Virus record (IMG/VR): IMGVR_UViG_3300047548_000862
Location: 1-29,953 of that record
From: a virus
Direction: 5' to 3' (one strand)
Length of the DNA: 29,953 nt
Shown here one piece after another: positions 8,900-17,454 of this stretch (the first letter of the stretch is position 1; every line of letters begins with the position of its first letter). Under the pieces are notes generated by a model. It made no database searches. It saw only the letters and a program-made list of their open reading frames with translations, and was not told the DNA's origin. Both the position numbers and the translations under genes were made by a program.

Positions 8900-10912
8900 A
8901 TGTCAGAAAAAGCATTTGGAATAAAAAAAATAGAAATTAAAGGGTCTGGTATTCCTACACTTGACAGTCCTACAGATTTATATTTAAATGCCGTTAATGT
9001 TTCAATTAGCACTGACGTTACAATTGGAAGAAATATAAATGTTTCTGGTATTTCCACTCTTGGTGCTGGTGTAACAGTCACTGGAACCACCTTCACAAAT
9101 CAGTTAAGTGTTTCTGGTATTGCTACAATTGGTCCAGTTGCTACTGGAACTACTAGTTTATATCTTGGTGGACCTCTTAAGGTGGGAGAAATTGATATTT
9201 CAGGTGGTTCTAACAGTGTGCATGTTGGTCAAGGTGCTGGTCGTAAAAACTATAATGGTGGAAGTGGGCAACAAAACACTGCTGTTGGTTGGAATGCTTT
9301 AGGAGTCAACCAAGCAAGTAATTTTAACACTGCTTTTGGAATAAGTGCATTAGGTTCTTTAGGTGATACTGCATTTAGTAATTATGATAGTAATACTGCA
9401 ATTGGTGCATATGCTGGTAATTCACTTTTAACAGGATTCCAAAATACTTTTGTTGGAAGAAGTGCTGGTAGTTCAATCACCTCAGGATCAAGTAATACAA
9501 TCTTGGGAATGTATAATGGAAATTCTGGAGGACTTGATATCAGAACTTCATCTAACAATGTAGTTCTTTCCGATGGTTCTGGAAATATCAAACTTTATGC
9601 AAACTCAAGTGGTAATGTTGGACTAGGAACAACGAATCCAACAAGTAAACTTTCAGTTAATGGTGGAATACAATTAGCACAGAATAATGCAACAATCGTA
9701 GGAACATCAGGAACAGTAGGAGAAATCAAGAGAATTGGTGGGGCTCCATTCTTCTATGATGGAAGTGCATGGAGAGAATTTGTTCTTTCTGCAGGTACTC
9801 CAGTTTCTGTTCCTGCAGATACTGAATGGGATAGTGTTGTTTTCAGAGCAACTTTTGATACTGATTACACTGATGCAAAGTTCGGAGCAACTCCAATTGT
9901 CGTAAGTGCCGGTTCTAGTATTGTTGGTTCTGCGGTTACAATTGGAACTGGTGCATATAGAAATGATAATAGTTTTGGTAATGCTGGTTTAACTTATCCT
10001 TATAGATCTGAATATGATTTCACCGGTTCTTGGACATTTGAAACTTGGATTTATTTTGATAATGCCAACGAAACAAATACTGTATCAATATTTGCAATTA
10101 CAAACGGTTCAGACACAAGCGGACAACTTGCTTTGTTTGTGTCAACTGATATATATGCAAACAAGTCCATTCAATGGGCTAATGAAAACGGAACAAATCA
10201 AGTTGTTTATAATACATCTGGAGCAGCATTTTATTCAATTTTCAACCAAAAATGGGTTCATATTGCATTAGTTAGGGAATCTAGCAATGGATCACTTCAT
10301 TTTTATCTTAATGGAGTAGAATCCAATAACACATATTTAAATGCAGTAATTGACAATAACATAATCAATGTAAACAATAATCAATTAAATATTGGAGGAA
10401 CTCCTAATAATGGAACTATTACAATAAATGGTGTTTCCATAAACACTACTGGTGGCAGTGGTACTAGCATTGATGCAATTTACGATGATTTAAGAATTTC
10501 CGCAGGTGTTGGAACTGCAGGCCAGAGATATACATCTATTGGTACTGCTTCAACTACAACATTCACTCCTCCAAGAACTGCACTTCCAACTACTGGAACA
10601 CTTTCATCTTATGTTCAGCCACCAGGAGATAAGTATGGTGAAATTTCTTTAGGAGTATCACCAACTTGGAGAGGAACATCTGGTGTTACAGTTTTAAGAC
10701 AAGCAAGTGGAAACTATCGTGTAAGTTTTGCAAGTTCTTACACAAATAGTAATGATTATTATGTACTCTCTCAGGGTATGGATCAAGGTTTTGCTTCCTA
10801 TGTTGGTATTGCCAGATCTACTACTCACGTAGACATATCAATTAATAGATTAGATAATGATGCAACTATTGATTCTGGTTCACTTTCTGTCCAGATTAAG
10901 AATCACATTTAA
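8900..10912 (+). CDS. Tail fibre with head repeats and LamG domain
   Basis: 670 residues. An N-terminal shaft (about 1-120, with repeated VSGISTLG-like strands) is followed by adhesin-head-type repeats at about 126-206: NTAVGWNALG, NTAFGISALG, NTAIGAYAGN, NTFVGRSAG and NTILGMYNG. These resemble trimeric autotransporter head repeats and are common in phage fibres. VGLGTTNPTSKLSVNGG at 240-256 is a familiar fibre motif that often precedes a terminal domain. A LamG jellyroll spans about 311-535 (FRATFD, WTFETWIYF, WVHIALVRE, LHFYLNGVE, IYDDLRIS). A small beta domain (about 585-670) closes the protein. There is no Peptidase_S74 chaperone at the end. It is probably a trimeric host-binding fibre, and the third in a row in this cassette. 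Confidence 0.82.
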   Translation: MSEKAFGIKKIEIKGSGIPTLDSPTDLYLNAVNVSISTDVTIGRNINVSGISTLGAGVTVTGTTFTNQLSVSGIATIGPVATGTTSLYLGGPLKVGEIDISGGSNSVHVGQGAGRKNYNGGSGQQNTAVGWNALGVNQASNFNTAFGISALGSLGDTAFSNYDSNTAIGAYAGNSLLTGFQNTFVGRSAGSSITSGSSNTILGMYNGNSGGLDIRTSSNNVVLSDGSGNIKLYANSSGNVGLGTTNPTSKLSVNGGIQLAQNNATIVGTSGTVGEIKRIGGAPFFYDGSAWREFVLSAGTPVSVPADTEWDSVVFRATFDTDYTDAKFGATPIVVSAGSSIVGSAVTIGTGAYRNDNSFGNAGLTYPYRSEYDFTGSWTFETWIYFDNANETNTVSIFAITNGSDTSGQLALFVSTDIYANKSIQWANENGTNQVVYNTSGAAFYSIFNQKWVHIALVRESSNGSLHFYLNGVESNNTYLNAVIDNNIINVNNNQLNIGGTPNNGTITINGVSINTTGGSGTSIDAIYDDLRISAGVGTAGQRYTSIGTASTTTFTPPRTALPTTGTLSSYVQPPGDKYGEISLGVSPTWRGTSGVTVLRQASGNYRVSFASSYTNSNDYYVLSQGMDQGFASYVGIARSTTHVDISINRLDNDATIDSGSLSVQIKNHI

Positions 10913-10942
10913 TTAATTTTTCATTTGGCATCACTTCTATCT

Positions 10943-10950
10943 AATAAATA
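10943..10950 (+). promoter_or_regulatory. Probable T4-type late promoter
   Basis: AATAAATA lies in the 97-nt gap between the LamG fibre and the giant gene at 11010, the longest intergenic gap in the window. It differs from the consensus TATAAATA only at the first base. The leader would be about 50 nt. No convincing hairpin terminator is visible in the same gap. Confidence 0.5.
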
Positions 10951-11009
10951 ATCAAAAGTTATAATTATTTTATTTTGAGTGGTTTTAATAAAAAAATAAA
11001 AGCAAATAT

Positions 11010-14000
11010 ATGCCTACAAGAGTAGTTCCTGGTTCTGGTGCAATTCTACAACCAACTTTTGATGAAAACTATGGTGTAGTTTCAATAAATGTTATTAATG
11101 GTGGTTCTGGGTATGCTTCCACAGATCCACCAAAAATAACTATACAAGGGACTAATACACCAATTGTTGAGGGAGTATTTTATCCTGTCATAAATTCAAG
11201 TGGTGAAATTTCAAGAATAGTAGTAATTGAACCGGGAAGTGGGTATACTCCCGTAGAAGTTGGATCAGGACAAAGAATAGGAATAGAAACAACTGCTTTT
11301 GTAGAAAGTTCCCTTATCGTACAAAAAGGACTTGATACACCAACTCCATACATTTCTGTTGCATCAACGGAATCTAATATAATAATGGGAGTTATTGGAG
11401 GGGAAGGGTCATCATTGTATGAAGATGGTTATAATATTGCAATTTCTACTTCAATTGTAGGAACTTCTGCTTCCATAACTCCCGATTTCTCACTAAATCA
11501 AAATAGATTTTATGGATTTACAGAACCATTTCCTGCATATTATACAAGTGGAATTGGAACTGATGCTAAATTTAATGTTTTTATCGTATATGACTCCGGA
11601 ACAGGAGTTCCAATATCAACATCAGTAATATTAAGAACTGGTGGAATTGGTTACTCTATTGGGGATACAGTGTCCATTTCTGGAACATTTATGAATGGAA
11701 CATCCCCAGAAAATGACCTATCATTTACTGTTTCTTCTGTAGCAAATACAAGAATACTTTCCGCAGCAAATAGCACATTCTTAAATCTACCATCAGAAAC
11801 TTTAATCGGATTTGGTTCTGGAGCAACATTTAATGTATCAAGAGATTCATTTGGTGATATATCTATAATTGATGTTGTTAATGGTGGTGCTGGATATGCA
11901 CTAACAGATAAAATTAGTATAGCAGGAACTTATATTGGTGGTTCAACTCCCCAGGATAATTTATTAATTTCACCAGCAGTTTTAGGAACAAATAAATTAC
12001 CAACTAATTTATATGTAATAAAAACAAATGATAATTCATTTAAAGTATCTGGTTTATCTACATCAAATGAATTGAATTTAATATCATATGGAATTGGAAC
12101 ACATTCATTTACCTTTGATAATCCAAATGCAAGTTCAATAATTTCAATAGACAATATTGTACAAAGTCCAGTATATAGAACTGATTTATCTTTAAATCTT
12201 TCATCTTCAATTGGGGTTTCAACTGATATAATATTTGTTTCTTCTGGTTTATCATCAATTACTAGTTATGATATTCTGAGAATTAATAATGAATTAATGA
12301 CTGTTAAAAATATAGGATTTGGTTATACAAATGCTATACAAGTAAATAGGGGTGTTTTAGGAACAAAAGTAGATGCACATTTCAATAACTCTACAATAAA
12401 TGTTTTAAGGGGAAATTTCAATATAGTAAAAGATCTAATACATTTTGTTAATCCCCCATATGGACCAGTTGGCCCAGATGGGTTAGAGGTAAATTCAACT
12501 TTTAATGGTAGAGCATTTTCAAGGCAATTTGACCCAGACTTGGAAAATGATAAAAATATAATTTTTGATGATATTTCAAATAATTTTGTAAGTACTTCTT
12601 CTACTGAGTTTTTCTTAAAGTCGGAAGGTCAGCAAGTAGTTGGAATTTATACAGACACCAATTCAATTATTGTTGGGAATATTGATATTAATAACAATCC
12701 AATAATTTTAATTAATGGAATTCCTCAGATTTCAGAAACAGACTTTACTATTGATACACCAGGAAACAATAGGTTGAAGTTTCTTTCTGGTTTCCCACTT
12801 TCTGGAAGAATATCCAGAGTAGGAATAAACAGCGGATATGGTTATCAACCATTAATAGGAGCTGGTGCTTCTGTTACAGTTTCTGTTGCTGGAACAATTT
12901 CTAGTATAATTTTACTAGGTTCAGGAAGTGGATATAGAACCCCACCAGAAATTAAATTACAATCTACAGTAGGTTCTGGAGCATCATTCTCTGCAACAAT
13001 TGGTGCAGGAGGAACTATTACTGGAATTTCAATAGTTAATGCAGGAAGTGGATATACCTCAAATCCAATTCCAAATGTTATAGTTGGAGTACCCACAGGA
13101 TACAGCAATTTGCCATTAGAATATGTTTCTGGATCTAGTGGAAATGGATATGGTGCTAGAGCATCTGTAATAATTGGTAATCAATCCGATGTGATTCAAT
13201 TCAAATTGGATGATATTGGACAATTCTACAAAGTTGGTGATGTATTAAAAGTTGCTGGAGTAACTACAAATCCACTTGTAGGTTCAGGATTTACTGAGTT
13301 TGAAGTCACTGTAGAAGAAACTCTTAGTGACAAATTTAGTGGTTTTTATCCTGGTCAGTTTATACAATTTGACGATATTTCACAATTCTTTAATGGCATA
13401 AAGAAAAAATTCACATTAACTGTAACTCAAGGTGCAATAACAGAGGTTTTAAGTCTGAAGGTAGATCCAAGCACTGACTTATCTTTAGAGAATAATTTGT
13501 TTATATACTTAAATGATGTTTTGCAAGAACCAGTAGAATCATATACATTTAATGGATCCAGATTAATTTTCAAAGAGGCACCAAAACCAAATTCCAAGTG
13601 TGCGATATTATTCTATAGAGGATCAGATCTAGATGTAGAACAGATAGATCCACCACAAACAATTAAACCAGGAGATACTGTTCAAATTATTGAAAATATT
13701 TTAGATCCTTTTGATAGATCTCAATTTGATCGTATTGTTAAAAGAATAGTTTCATCTGAATCATTAGATACATTTACTTATGATAGTATTGGAATAAGTA
13801 CAGATCAAACAAAGGAAAGACCATTGGTTTGGACAAAGCAAACATCAGACTTAATTATTAATGGTGTACTTTATTCAAAATCCAGACCAGATTTAAAATC
13901 AAGAATTATTCCATACACTAAATTAATTAAGAATGTAGCAAAAGATGATAGAGAAATATACGTAAATAATGCATTCCCACTATTTGTAAGTGTTGATAAC

Positions 14001-15854
14001 ATTACCGAAGAACTTAAAGACATTCAAATAATAAACAACAATAATGTATCTGCAGCTATTGCTACTGCAATTGTTTCTTCTGGTTCTACCATAACATCAA
14101 TTTCTATACAAAATTCCGGTATTGGATATGAGAATTTAAGTACACCCTTTGTTGCAATATCTTCATCATTAATTAAGAAAAAAGATCCAATATATAATTG
14201 GAAATCAGTTTCAACTGGAATATCATCTGAGTATACTCTAAATTCATTAGTTTATTTGGATAGTATTGTTTCTGTTGGATCTAGTGGAATAATTGGTATT
14301 TCTAGTGATGGATTAAGTTGGATTACTTCATCAATTGGTATAGCACAATCAACTACATTTAATTCTATTTCTGGTTATGATAAAAAATATTATGCTGCTG
14401 GTGATAATGCAAAAGTTGTTTACTTGGATTCATCTTCTGGATTTTCAACTTCATCTTGGCAATCAATTAAATTATTCAAAGAAGAGGCAATTTTGGGTTC
14501 TCCAGAACCAATAATTAGTTTTAGTGCATATTCTGGTAATTTTAATCAGATATTATATTCACCAAATAAAAATATTATAGTTTGTGTTGGAACTAATAGA
14601 GGATTATTCTCTGGAGTTGGAATAGGAACGTCATCATTATTTGAAAAAGCTCCTCCAGTATTCGTTGATTTAAATAGTATTGCAATAAATGATAGAACAA
14701 CTTCATTTATTAGTGGTCTTTTATTTGTTGCAGTCGGCAATAATGGAAATATCATATATTCTTCTGATGCAGAAATTTGGGCAAGAGCATTGTCAATTCC
14801 GACAACTAGAAATTTAAATAAAATAATTTGGGATTCATTTAGATTTGTTGTTGTTGGAAATAATGGAACAGTATTAACATCAGTAAATGGAATAACTGGA
14901 TGGGAAAAAGTTAATACTAATACTACAAATGACTTAGTTAATATAAAATATGAATATGGAATTTATATTGCATTGAACAGTGCAGGAGAATTGCTATTCT
15001 CGTACAATCTGTCTCATTGGGTTAAGAGATCAACAAATCAACAAAATCCAATTAATGACTTTATTTTCTTACCACCTTCTCAAGAAATAGATGAGGGAAG
15101 AAGTATTGTAGTTGGATCTGGAGGAACTACTTTATATGCAGAACCAATTTACAATAGAGCAGTTGCAATTTCTTCTGCTTCATCTGGATCAGTTAATTCA
15201 ATTACTGTTGTTGAACCAGGATTTGGATATGATCAATCTACTCCACCACCAGTAATTATTGAAAGTGCTGGTGTAGAAACAGAAAAGATTCTTTCAATTA
15301 AAGCAGTTGGTGATTTTGGAACAATTAAATATGTTGGTGTTGGAGCAACTACTATTGATTTTGAATTACATTCAGAAACATATAACAATAGTTCTTTAGG
15401 TATCGGATATTCTTCACTGAACTCATATGGTGTTAATTATAGTCAACTGGAAGTAGGTGATTATTTTGTAATTTTTGAAAGCAATTCTACTATTGGTCAT
15501 GCTTTAACTGGAATAACAACAAGTCTTGGTGGACTTTCAAATTATCCAGCATCAAGAGTCGGTACAGCAACATCTTATTTGGATGGAGTTTATAAAGTAG
15601 AAAAAGTTTCTTCCCCTGTAGCAGGAATTGTTACAGTTAGATGCAACTTTACTTATGGTCCAAACAATATTCCAATACAAGTAAACACAAATACAAATGT
15701 AAATGGAATATATGGAAAATATACCTGGGGTAAAATCTATGATTATCAGAATAGAACTAGATTAAATCCGAGAGATTTCTATGTACAAACAAATACTGGA
15801 TTAGTTGGTTTATCTACTGCTCCAGACGTAGTACGAACTCGTGGCCTTTTCTAA
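11010..15854 (+). CDS. Giant modular structural protein with embedded YCF48-like propeller
   Basis: 1614 residues. It begins directly with GxGY cassettes (INGGSGYASTDPPKITIQG, then EPGSGYTP) and contains more near nt 11620-11700, 11870-11960, 12870-13090 and 15150-15260. A 'YDILRINNELM ... VNRGVLGT ... H' module lies near nt 12223-12425. An 'FDDISQFFNG ... LNDVLQEP ... GSRLIF' module lies near nt 13370-13620. Residues about 1064-1346 form a YCF48/sialidase-type propeller with repeats such as VGSSGIIGISSDGLSW, VGNNGNIIYSSD and VGNNGTVLTSVNGITGW. It sits directly before gp8, the place of gene 7 in T4, so a wedge or wedge-peripheral role is possible, but I see no sequence match to gp7. No ribosome binding site stands out before the start. 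Confidence 0.8.
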   Translation: MPTRVVPGSGAILQPTFDENYGVVSINVINGGSGYASTDPPKITIQGTNTPIVEGVFYPVINSSGEISRIVVIEPGSGYTPVEVGSGQRIGIETTAFVESSLIVQKGLDTPTPYISVASTESNIIMGVIGGEGSSLYEDGYNIAISTSIVGTSASITPDFSLNQNRFYGFTEPFPAYYTSGIGTDAKFNVFIVYDSGTGVPISTSVILRTGGIGYSIGDTVSISGTFMNGTSPENDLSFTVSSVANTRILSAANSTFLNLPSETLIGFGSGATFNVSRDSFGDISIIDVVNGGAGYALTDKISIAGTYIGGSTPQDNLLISPAVLGTNKLPTNLYVIKTNDNSFKVSGLSTSNELNLISYGIGTHSFTFDNPNASSIISIDNIVQSPVYRTDLSLNLSSSIGVSTDIIFVSSGLSSITSYDILRINNELMTVKNIGFGYTNAIQVNRGVLGTKVDAHFNNSTINVLRGNFNIVKDLIHFVNPPYGPVGPDGLEVNSTFNGRAFSRQFDPDLENDKNIIFDDISNNFVSTSSTEFFLKSEGQQVVGIYTDTNSIIVGNIDINNNPIILINGIPQISETDFTIDTPGNNRLKFLSGFPLSGRISRVGINSGYGYQPLIGAGASVTVSVAGTISSIILLGSGSGYRTPPEIKLQSTVGSGASFSATIGAGGTITGISIVNAGSGYTSNPIPNVIVGVPTGYSNLPLEYVSGSSGNGYGARASVIIGNQSDVIQFKLDDIGQFYKVGDVLKVAGVTTNPLVGSGFTEFEVTVEETLSDKFSGFYPGQFIQFDDISQFFNGIKKKFTLTVTQGAITEVLSLKVDPSTDLSLENNLFIYLNDVLQEPVESYTFNGSRLIFKEAPKPNSKCAILFYRGSDLDVEQIDPPQTIKPGDTVQIIENILDPFDRSQFDRIVKRIVSSESLDTFTYDSIGISTDQTKERPLVWTKQTSDLIINGVLYSKSRPDLKSRIIPYTKLIKNVAKDDREIYVNNAFPLFVSVDNITEELKDIQIINNNNVSAAIATAIVSSGSTITSISIQNSGIGYENLSTPFVAISSSLIKKKDPIYNWKSVSTGISSEYTLNSLVYLDSIVSVGSSGIIGISSDGLSWITSSIGIAQSTTFNSISGYDKKYYAAGDNAKVVYLDSSSGFSTSSWQSIKLFKEEAILGSPEPIISFSAYSGNFNQILYSPNKNIIVCVGTNRGLFSGVGIGTSSLFEKAPPVFVDLNSIAINDRTTSFISGLLFVAVGNNGNIIYSSDAEIWARALSIPTTRNLNKIIWDSFRFVVVGNNGTVLTSVNGITGWEKVNTNTTNDLVNIKYEYGIYIALNSAGELLFSYNLSHWVKRSTNQQNPINDFIFLPPSQEIDEGRSIVVGSGGTTLYAEPIYNRAVAISSASSGSVNSITVVEPGFGYDQSTPPPVIIESAGVETEKILSIKAVGDFGTIKYVGVGATTIDFELHSETYNNSSLGIGYSSLNSYGVNYSQLEVGDYFVIFESNSTIGHALTGITTSLGGLSNYPASRVGTATSYLDGVYKVEKVSSPVAGIVTVRCNFTYGPNNIPIQVNTNTNVNGIYGKYTWGKIYDYQNRTRLNPRDFYVQTNTGLVGLSTAPDVVRTRGLF

Positions 15855-15861
15855 CTAAATA
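15854..15861 (+). promoter_or_regulatory. Possible late promoter motif for gp8
   Basis: ACTAAATA keeps the TAAATA core of the T4 late promoter but has two mismatches at its 5' end. It lies in the 28-nt gap before the gp8 gene and would give a leader of about 15 nt. The related CTAAATA also occurs in the gap at 8880. Confidence 0.35.
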
Positions 15862-15882
15862 AAGAAAAAACGTTTATTTAAA

Positions 15883-17448
15883 ATGCCTGCTATTATAACT
15901 GACCAATTTAGGGTAATGAATGCTGAGACTTTTATTAAAAGTCTCGTGTCTGTTGGTAATACTGCAAATAATTACTACACTTTTATTGGGCAACCAAATA
16001 GTTTAAATCCACAAGCAAATGGATCTTCTATTTGGGGGGATGGTCTTCCACCATTGGATGGATTTGAAGAGGAGAATAGAATAAAAGAAACAATTATAGC
16101 ATTAAAAAAAGTAACAGGTGATGATATTAGAAGAATGATCAGAAAGGTTCAATGGACCTCGGGAACAACATATGAAATGTATCGTCATGACTACACAATT
16201 TATAATAAGACTCCAGTAACTAAACAATCTAGTTTATATAATGCTAATTATTATGTTATAAATGAGGACTTTAGAGTATACCTTTGTTTACAAAATGGAT
16301 CTGATCCAGAAAATCCAAATGGAAGACCATCATTTGATCAACCACAATTTATTGATTTAGAACCAAGACCAGCAGGAACAAGTGGTGATGGATATATTTG
16401 GAAGTATATGTATACAATTAAGCCATCCGAAGTTGTAAAATTTGATTCTATCGAATTTATTCCTGTTCCAGAAAATTGGGGATTAACTGGTGAAACAATC
16501 TCTACAAAAAATAATGCGATAGATGGGAAAATTGAAGTAGTTACTATTAAGAATAGGGGAACTGGTTATCAACCAATTTCTAAATCATTTACAAATATTC
16601 CAATTTTAGGGGATGGTAATGGTGGAAAGGTAACAATAACTGTTGACTCATTCGGAAAAGTTTCTGAGGTTTTTGTGACTGATGGTGGATCTGGATATAC
16701 AAAAGGAACTATAAAATTTGATCCAGGGGCTCCTGGCATTCCATCAGAATTATCCAATGGATCAGAAATAGCAGAATTTGATGTTATAATTCCACCAAAG
16801 GGTGGTCATGGTTATGATGTTTATAAAGAACTTGGAGCAAATAGGGTTTTAATATATTCTAGATATATTACTGACCCGTCAAACCCAGACATTATTTTGG
16901 GAAATGACTTTTCAAGAATTGGAATTATAAAAAACCCAACTATTCCTGGTAGTAATACAGAATTATTGACTTTAGGTGAAGTTAGTGCTTTAGATTCATT
17001 AAAATTGACTGGATTAAGTACACAGACTACATATCCAGTTGATTCTATAATTAAGCAAACTATTGGAACAGGTGTAACTGCAGTAGGTTTTGTTGCTTCC
17101 TGGGACAACATTAGTGGAGTTTTAAAATATTATCAGCCAGTTGGACTAGCAACACAAGCAGTTGGTTATAAAATAAATAAATTCACCTCATTTCCTGGTC
17201 AGGGTGGTTCATTGTCAATTGACTGTGAAAATATAGTTGGTCCAGTTTTAAGTATTGATACTGGATTTAATGGCATAAGCACTGTAATAAATAATAGGAC
17301 ATACCAATTGGGAAGTAATTTTGTCTCTGGAATTTCATCTTCCGAATATAATAAAAAATCGGGTGAAATAATTTATATTGATAATAGAAAGGCAATTCCT
17401 AGATCATCTAGTCAAAAAGAAGACATAAAAATTATTTTGGAGTTTTAA
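15883..17448 (+). CDS. gp8: Baseplate wedge subunit gp8
   Basis: 521 residues, homologous to T4 gp8 (334 residues), a dimeric beta protein of the baseplate wedge. Both ends match. GDGYIWKYMYTIKPSEV at residue 168 corresponds to the GDGYVWEYLFEIPPDV segment of T4 gp8. SGEIIYIDNRKAI at residue 493 through the EDIKIILEF C-terminus corresponds to SGEMIYMENRPPI ... ILFTF. The extra length is partly explained by an inserted GxGY cassette at about residues 215-283 (KNRGTGYQP and VTDGGSGYTKG), which T4 gp8 lacks. The DUF4815 gene follows after only 6 nt, so the two are probably co-transcribed. This is the most secure T4-family assignment in the window. Confidence 0.92.
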   Translation: MPAIITDQFRVMNAETFIKSLVSVGNTANNYYTFIGQPNSLNPQANGSSIWGDGLPPLDGFEEENRIKETIIALKKVTGDDIRRMIRKVQWTSGTTYEMYRHDYTIYNKTPVTKQSSLYNANYYVINEDFRVYLCLQNGSDPENPNGRPSFDQPQFIDLEPRPAGTSGDGYIWKYMYTIKPSEVVKFDSIEFIPVPENWGLTGETISTKNNAIDGKIEVVTIKNRGTGYQPISKSFTNIPILGDGNGGKVTITVDSFGKVSEVFVTDGGSGYTKGTIKFDPGAPGIPSELSNGSEIAEFDVIIPPKGGHGYDVYKELGANRVLIYSRYITDPSNPDIILGNDFSRIGIIKNPTIPGSNTELLTLGEVSALDSLKLTGLSTQTTYPVDSIIKQTIGTGVTAVGFVASWDNISGVLKYYQPVGLATQAVGYKINKFTSFPGQGGSLSIDCENIVGPVLSIDTGFNGISTVINNRTYQLGSNFVSGISSSEYNKKSGEIIYIDNRKAIPRSSSQKEDIKIILEF

Positions 17449-17454
17449 AGTAAA

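Noticed and set aside
9620-9670. Intramolecular chaperone (Peptidase_S74) fibre
   Set aside because: The VGLGTTNPTSKLSVNGG motif often precedes such domains, but here a LamG domain and a small beta domain follow, without the S74 Ser-Lys motif region.
14199-15050. YCF48-like region as a photosynthesis auxiliary gene
   Set aside because: It is an internal part of a giant beta-modular virion protein with no separate start, and this fold is common outside photosynthesis.
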